Shown piece by piece: positions 21,189-25,092 of a stretch of 25,092 bases of DNA. The translations under genes and the position numbers were made by a program. Numbering within the stretch: the first letter of the stretch is position 1; every line of letters begins with the position of its first letter. The notes below the pieces were generated by a model that saw nothing but the letters and a program-made list of their open reading frames with translations, was not told where the DNA came from and made no database searches. The DNA lies in the NCBI GenBank assembly GCA_016932435.1, contig JAFGCW010000015.1, forward strand, positions 1 to 25,092. Reading direction: 5' to 3'. Source of the stretch: Dehalococcoidales bacterium. Lineage in GTDB: Bacteria; Chloroflexota; Dehalococcoidia; Dehalococcoidales; UBA2162.

Positions 21189-22146
21189 CAACAAATATGA
21201 ACCCTGTAACGAGAAAACGCTAAATTCAATGTATCAAAGAATTCTTTTTTTGAAAGTATTTATCTCAATGAATACTGATAACCAGGGAATGCTCGGTCAG
21301 TATCGTGTTCTAGACCTGACAGATGAAAAGGGAGTGTTCTGTTACTCTTAATTCGTTGTACGTTTTCGACCATAAACCCGCAAAACAAGTCACTAAGCCG
21401 CTTTTGTTTTCTAAATACATTTACCCGGACTCCATTCTGGTGCACTGAACCTGAAAATTCTCCAAATATTTACATCAAATGAGAGAAAATAACTACATTT
21501 TCCTGCCGAAGGCACAAAAAACTCCGGTAACGAGCACAATTCAAAGTGAAATTAAAAACTAGTAAGCTAAACCTGCTCCTATTTCAACGAAAAAGATTTT
21601 TAAAAACAAATATATTAACCGAACAATGAAAATAGCTTGGGATACAAAGCGAATTTCTGGAAACATTATGGTACTTCTTGAGGATTTTTGAGTCCTCTAA
21701 TGGAAATCCACATACGCAACTCTATTAGTGTCGTATTTGAACCATCGTTTTCCGGATATTTTTATGATAATGTATTTATAGTTATATGATTTTTTTTTGG
21801 AAATCATATAACTGAGCCTGACGTATTTAAAAAATGGCACTTAAAATTAACTATTTGTTAATGGTAAGAGAATAACCAGAACAATAAATGCACTTATCAT
21901 CACCGTATCAAACATCGTTTTGTCTCTTATTTCACCATAATCGGTACGAAATCCAAGAGTTCGTCAAAGGAAATGCAGACATTTTCCCCGATATCTTATC
22001 GTCTCGTGAAAGCTCCGGTTGCTATTGGATTAGCGCCTTTTGATTTCCGACAGTTCCGGCTTGAAAAGCTTGTTTCACTAAAGTTTTTCATGTCCTGCTT
22101 CTTTTCTTTTTCTATTTTATTGGGAGGACTCCACCTTATACCCTGG
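21189..22146. other. AT-rich gene-free stretch
   Basis: Nearly 960 nt without a convincing gene. Open frames at 21260-21445 (minus) and 21973-22260 (plus) lack ribosome-binding sites and recognisable sequence. The clearest structures are the perfect 12-bp hairpin at 21781-21812 and a weaker GAGGA/TCCTC hairpin around 21680-21700. It looks like decayed intergenic DNA between two mobile segments. Confidence 0.5.
21781..21812. repeat. Perfect 12-bp inverted repeat
   Basis: GTTATATGATTT (21781-21792) pairs with AAATCATATAAC (21801-21812) around the loop TTTTTTGG. Part of its right arm is shared with the operator candidate at 11151-11166. It could be a bidirectional terminator-like hairpin, a regulator site, or the end of a lost small element. 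Confidence 0.55.
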
Positions 22147-22398
22147 CTACACTTTTCTCTCGATAATCTCGACCTGGGAAAAACGCTGGTTGTTGTTCGG
22201 TTTAAGCAGGATCTGTCGATTATTTTTAATGACGCGTCCCAGACCATCGATTGCTTCTAACCCGGCATCCAACATGGCATCAATGTCATTTCCCTCTACG
22301 ATAATAAGGATTGGTTTACCGCTGGCTGCCAGTACCTGGTTTTCACAACCACGCCGACTTACGGGAACTTCTTTTACTTCTGACATACCACTGACCAC
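22147..22398 (-). pseudogene. N-terminal fragment of a DUF362 family protein
   Basis: The frame encodes SRRGCENQ (possibly a decayed twin-arginine stretch), then KPILIIVEGND, DAGLEAIDGLGRVIKNNRQ and ILLKPNNN. This is the start of a DUF362 domain, which normally runs for 250-300 residues after the IKPN motif. Here the match ends after about 70 residues and the frame stops at 22147. Related full-length proteins often carry ferredoxin motifs and act in redox metabolism, but this fragment cannot. It points to a deletion between this locus and the AT-rich DNA on its left. Confidence 0.6.
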
Positions 22399-22524
22399 TG
22401 CATCCTTTACCGAATCTGATGCGACATTATACCACCAGACTTTATAGATACGACAATAGAAATCAGTGAGAAATAAATAAGGATTACCTGGTTGGTTATA
22501 AAGATACTTGTTCTTTTTCGATCA

Positions 22525-23772
22525 TCACTTTTCTTGCAGTTTCTCTTTTATCCCCTTCATTCTCTTTGAAACCCAGGGTTGAGATTTACCAAGAGCTTTG
22601 GCGATTTCTTGCTGGTTAAGTGATTGTTCTGCGATAAGCGTAACGATTTCCCGTTCCTCCGGCGAAAATTTTGTCAGTAACCGCTCCACGCTGTCCGTTT
22701 CATCGAACGACTCAAGGGTTTCTACCAGGTCATTACCTGTGATTTTATCTCTTCCGTATTCAGGACCATTGGTGTCTTCTTCTAGAATCACCGTTTTCGC
22801 GATACCTCTTTTTTGCGCCCGCTCTGATCGAATGGCGTCCCTGATATCATGTTCTACCGCTAGTACGATGGAATTTGCCAGTTTTCCTGCCCATGCATCC
22901 TGTATCAGTTTCGTCGGGTTTTCAGTTACCCTGTTTATCAACTCGGAAAAAACGCACTCCATTGCCAGGATTTCCTCGTGGCTCGATGGCCGCTGCCCGA
23001 TACTCTGCGGAAACTCAATACGGGGTAAGAGCAAACCCTTTCTTTGTATCCTGCCCAGTATATTCGGTTTCAGGTTTTTCCAGGATTCTTCATATTTCTT
23101 TCCCGAATACGAACCATCCCGGTAGCCCGGTTTTTCCTGAGTTTCGACGGCTGCTGAAAATTCCGGCGAGGAAAGTAATCTTTCCTTTAGCCGCAGTACC
23201 GCTGTATCAATTTCATCGATTAATTCTGTACCGCCTCCGACCAGTAACGCGAACTTTATCATGGAAATCGCTGCTTTCGGGTCTTCGCTGAACGTTCCGG
23301 CAATAACGTTTTCAATGAATTTCTCGAGAGCCTCGTCATTGCTGGTTTTAAATAATTCTGAAAATTCAAGCGCCTGAGACTTGATAAGAGCGACCAGTTC
23401 ACCAAAGCTTTTTTGAAATCCCACCTGCTCAAGGACGAATGCCATTGATTCGTTTTCCGATGGCGGTGGCGGAGGATAAAGTCCCTCCACTTCTCCGGGA
23501 AGGTTTGCATATTTTTTCATTACAGCAATAAAAAAATCCTGAACCGGCTGTTTATAATCCGATTCCGGTGTCGAGATGATTTCGTCAAAAAATTTGAGTA
23601 CGAACTCTTTAACTTCGGGGATTCTGAAAATCGAACTGAGGCTTTTTTCAAGGTTTCGTGAAAATGGATTTTCTTTTCCTTCGCTCGCCATGTAGCCGAG
23701 TGTGTTATACAGGAGGGTAACGATAAACGTGCCGTATTCAGGACTGGTTTCAATCGAACGTTTTTTCGGCAT
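22525..23772 (-). CDS. Uncharacterised protein with C-terminal sigma-70 region-4-like HTH
   Basis: AAGGAGG 10 nt upstream selects ATG 23772 over an upstream in-frame start, giving 415 aa. The N-terminal ~300 residues are mostly helical and acidic, with a proline run (YPPPPPSENE) near residue 100; no domain recognised. The last ~47 residues form a sigma region-4/LuxR-like helix-turn-helix: FSPEEREIVTLIAEQSLN, QQEIAKALGKSQPWVSKRM, then a basic helix. Just before it are EHDIRDAIRSERAQKR and an acidic linker. There is no evident sigma region 2 (no -10-binding helices), so it is more likely a DNA-binding regulator or a recombination directionality/copy-control factor of the element than a true sigma factor. 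It lies 131 nt downstream of the tyrosine recombinase, in the same orientation, with its own -10 box. Confidence 0.8.
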   Translation of the reverse strand: MPKKRSIETSPEYGTFIVTLLYNTLGYMASEGKENPFSRNLEKSLSSIFRIPEVKEFVLKFFDEIISTPESDYKQPVQDFFIAVMKKYANLPGEVEGLYPPPPPSENESMAFVLEQVGFQKSFGELVALIKSQALEFSELFKTSNDEALEKFIENVIAGTFSEDPKAAISMIKFALLVGGGTELIDEIDTAVLRLKERLLSSPEFSAAVETQEKPGYRDGSYSGKKYEESWKNLKPNILGRIQRKGLLLPRIEFPQSIGQRPSSHEEILAMECVFSELINRVTENPTKLIQDAWAGKLANSIVLAVEHDIRDAIRSERAQKRGIAKTVILEEDTNGPEYGRDKITGNDLVETLESFDETDSVERLLTKFSPEEREIVTLIAEQSLNQQEIAKALGKSQPWVSKRMKGIKEKLQEK

Positions 23773-23814
23773 GATAATCCTGCCTCCTTGGGACAAAATA
23801 TTCGAGTACTACCC

Positions 23815-23820
23815 ATTATA
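23815..23820 (-). promoter_or_regulatory. -10 box for the region-4-like regulator
   Basis: TATAAT on the minus strand, 42 nt upstream of ATG 23772. No good -35 is present; the -35 region is occupied by the hairpin at 23827-23866, so transcription may depend on a regulator or on readthrough from the recombinase gene. Confidence 0.4.
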
Positions 23821-23826
23821 TAACGG

Positions 23827-23866
23827 ACTGCCCGGACTTGCCGGGTAAACCGGTAAGCCGGGCAGT
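23827..23866. repeat. Strong hairpin/inverted repeat between recombinase and regulator genes
   Basis: The outer arms ACTGCCCGG (23827-23835) and CCGGGCAGT (23858-23866) pair perfectly. The inner arms CTTGCCGG (23837-23844) and CCGGTAAG (23850-23857) pair with one G-T. The result is a 17-bp stem with a single bulged A and a 5-nt loop (GTAAA). There is no T-run on either side, so it is not a standard terminator. The inner inverted pair separated by 5 nt resembles the layout of a tyrosine-recombinase core site, and it lies directly beside such a gene. Confidence 0.6.
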
Positions 23867-23903
23867 GTGGCATCCTGAGAGTGGTATCAGGCTGCACGGA
23901 AAA

Positions 23904-24857
23904 CTAGAGCTTCGCCATCCGGTCAGCTGGACTGGCTTTCTGGTGAACCCGAACGGCATCCTCTATATTCATCGCCCGGGTATAACGGCGGGGCATGTCA
24001 AGGTCAACCCATCCTCCGAGAACCTGCAGGCTGAACGTATCCGCTCCTCCCCGTAACAAGTTAATCGCCCAGGTGTTCCGGAAAGTGTGCGGTGTCCAGC
24101 GATGATCACCGCCATATTTCCTGAGTCGGCGGACCATTATCTGAATTGCCGATTTCTGCATCCGTCGCCCTTCCTGATTCACCCATAGATACTCGTTCGA
24201 CAATTCTTTCCGCATCTCAAGGTAGGCCTGCAGATACGACATGGCCGTTTCACCAAGATGAATGACGTTCGGCTTATCGCCTTTTTCCCTGACCGTTATC
24301 AAGCCTTTTTCAAGACTGATGTCTTTAAAGGTGATGTTTGAACAGGCGCCCAATCGAACCCCTGTATCGAGAAACACCATGATAATAGCCTGGTTTCTTA
24401 CCAGGGTAAACGGGGTATGACCGCAATGATCGAGCACATTCCTGATTACCTCTAAAGGGATGTCCTGGATTATTTTGCTGGTTACTTTCGGACGGGGGAT
24501 TTTCCTCATCGGATTTACGTCGTTTTCCATTACTTCTTCGTTCACCAGCCAGGTAAAGAACGACTGAATCGTCCGCCAGTAGGCATCGACCGTTGAACGC
24601 GAAGCCGGCTTTCGGGAGGAAGTCGAGCCGAACTGCCAGCGGTTCGGCTCGGTGGCGACATAGACGAAAAATTCCCGCAGGAGTTGTGTCGAAATTTCTC
24701 TGATTTTGCGGCAATGCCGGTACGATTGTAACCACCAGGCGAATCGGGACAGGTTTTCTTTATAGAACGAGATAGTATCGTCGCTTTTTCCTTCGGCTTG
24801 TTTTGCCACCAGAAAGTTATACATCGCTTCTTTTATCGTCACGTTTTTCGCAGACAT
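23904..24857 (-). CDS. Tyrosine recombinase/integrase (XerC/D-like)
   Basis: The 317-aa protein has an N-terminal SAM-like core-binding domain (residues 5-120: YNFLVAKQAEGKSDDTISFY, TVDAYWRTIQSFFTWLVNEE) and a C-terminal catalytic domain. Catalytic residues visible are Arg in DTGVRLGACSNI, the Lys-bearing hairpin REKGDKPNV, HTFRNTWA (His and Arg), LGGW with Trp at or next to the usual second-His position, and Tyr in RRYTRAMN. AGAGGTG ~6 nt upstream supports the ATG at 24857. However, the same frame continues upstream without a stop to the window edge and encodes an HTH, so a longer fusion protein is also possible. It likely integrates or resolves the right-hand element; its target could be the hairpin at 23827-23866. 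Confidence 0.9.
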   Translation of the reverse strand: MSAKNVTIKEAMYNFLVAKQAEGKSDDTISFYKENLSRFAWWLQSYRHCRKIREISTQLLREFFVYVATEPNRWQFGSTSSRKPASRSTVDAYWRTIQSFFTWLVNEEVMENDVNPMRKIPRPKVTSKIIQDIPLEVIRNVLDHCGHTPFTLVRNQAIIMVFLDTGVRLGACSNITFKDISLEKGLITVREKGDKPNVIHLGETAMSYLQAYLEMRKELSNEYLWVNQEGRRMQKSAIQIMVRRLRKYGGDHRWTPHTFRNTWAINLLRGGADTFSLQVLGGWVDLDMPRRYTRAMNIEDAVRVHQKASPADRMAKL

Positions 24858-25092
24858 GGTATCACCTCTAATACCGGTTGCGAAAAACGTGGTGGAAATT
24901 ATTACACCCGAATCAGAAAACTCAGGCGATGAAAGAACGCGGATAATCTGCTGGGTGACCTGATGAGTCGGCGGGCGTATGCCGCGGCGAAGGTAGGAGA
25001 GGTAAGCGCTGGAAATGCCGAAAATTTCGGCAATTTTTTTATAGGAAATGCAATACGTCTGGTGGATGTAGTCGACCAGCGAGGGGATGTTG
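24858..25092 (-). CDS. In-frame upstream extension: Cro/CI-like helix-turn-helix, runs off the window
   Basis: Read on the minus strand, the frame is open from 25092 straight into the Met of the tyrosine recombinase: 78 codons without a stop. Its sequence contains a helix-turn-helix (YKKIAEIFGISSAYLSYLRRG, about residues 18-38) followed by PPTHQVTQQIIRVL, like an XRE/Cro-CI DNA-binding domain. Either the recombinase carries an N-terminal HTH and the internal start gives a shorter form, or the HTH gene once ended before the recombinase and lost its stop. No Met is present in the visible part, so the true start lies outside the window. Confidence 0.55.

Noticed and set aside
22598..23291. Long plus-strand open frames opposite the region-4-like protein
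   Set aside because: They overlap each other and the minus-strand gene, are Ser/Phe/Pro-rich antisense translations and lack start signals.
22525..23772. Genuine sigma factor
   Set aside because: Only a region-4-like HTH is visible; sigma region 2 with its -10-recognition and core-binding helices is not seen.
24325..24735. 136-codon minus-strand frame inside the tyrosine recombinase
   Set aside because: Out-of-frame shadow of the conserved recombinase sequence.
1..25092. CRISPR array or tandem repeats
   Set aside because: No regularly spaced direct repeats were found; the repeated elements are the dispersed att-like and IS-end copies listed.

Overview
The window looks like accessory (island-type) DNA of a strict anaerobe. 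My best guess is a Chloroflexota/Dehalococcoidia-like bacterium: there are many redox flavoenzymes, a molybdopterin enzyme, a glycyl-radical enzyme (GRE) with its radical-SAM activase, and recombinases associated with tRNA/tmRNA-3'-end-like repeats, an arrangement known from Dehalococcoides islands. The taxonomic call is inference only; no rRNA or marker gene is present.

Layout. (1) 1-2261 (+): the 3' part of a small serine recombinase, a 66-aa ORF, and a large serine recombinase whose last codons contain a tmRNA/tRNA-3'-end-like sequence (att copy A). (2) 2262-5008 (+): a signal-peptide protein (about 685 aa) translationally coupled to a small lipoprotein, closed by att-like copy B. (3) 5009-10946: an IS3-like terminal remnant, then on the minus strand a two-gene molybdopterin oxidoreductase of the pyrogallol transhydroxylase (BthL/TH) type with a four-cluster Fe-S subunit, a further damaged att-like copy (D), an FMN nitroreductase, a truncated and catalytically dead IS3-family transposase, and att-like copy C. 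(4) 10950-21188 (+): one long co-directional gene set that starts with a near-consensus promoter carrying a palindrome just downstream. It runs: OYE/FadH-like Fe-S flavoprotein, small protein, GRE activase, GRE, mannonate-dehydratase-like TIM barrel, fumarate-reductase/KstD-type flavoprotein, SRPBCC protein, small beta-rich protein, a decayed ABC peptide-binding-protein tail, and a strong intrinsic terminator. (5) 21189-22524: AT-rich DNA with a long perfect hairpin and a fragment of a DUF362 gene. (6) 22525-25092 (-): a protein ending in a sigma-70 region-4-like helix-turn-helix, a strong hairpin, and a tyrosine recombinase whose reading frame continues upstream, without a stop, into a Cro/CI-like HTH at the window edge.

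How the genes may work together. Region 4 reads as an anaerobic catabolic operon built around a GRE of uncertain class: its active-site motif is Gly-Cys-Val-Asp where the dehydratase/lyase GREs I know have Gly-Cys-Val-Glu. Two flavoenzymes, a metal-dependent dehydratase/isomerase-like TIM barrel and a hydrophobic-ligand SRPBCC protein would process the substrate or product. The molybdoenzyme and nitroreductase next door could supply ring-hydroxylation or reduction chemistry, but they lie across an att-like boundary and are transcribed in the opposite direction, so a shared pathway is only a hypothesis. The most interesting points are the GRE operon, the nested att-like scars, and the HTH-recombinase frame at the right edge.
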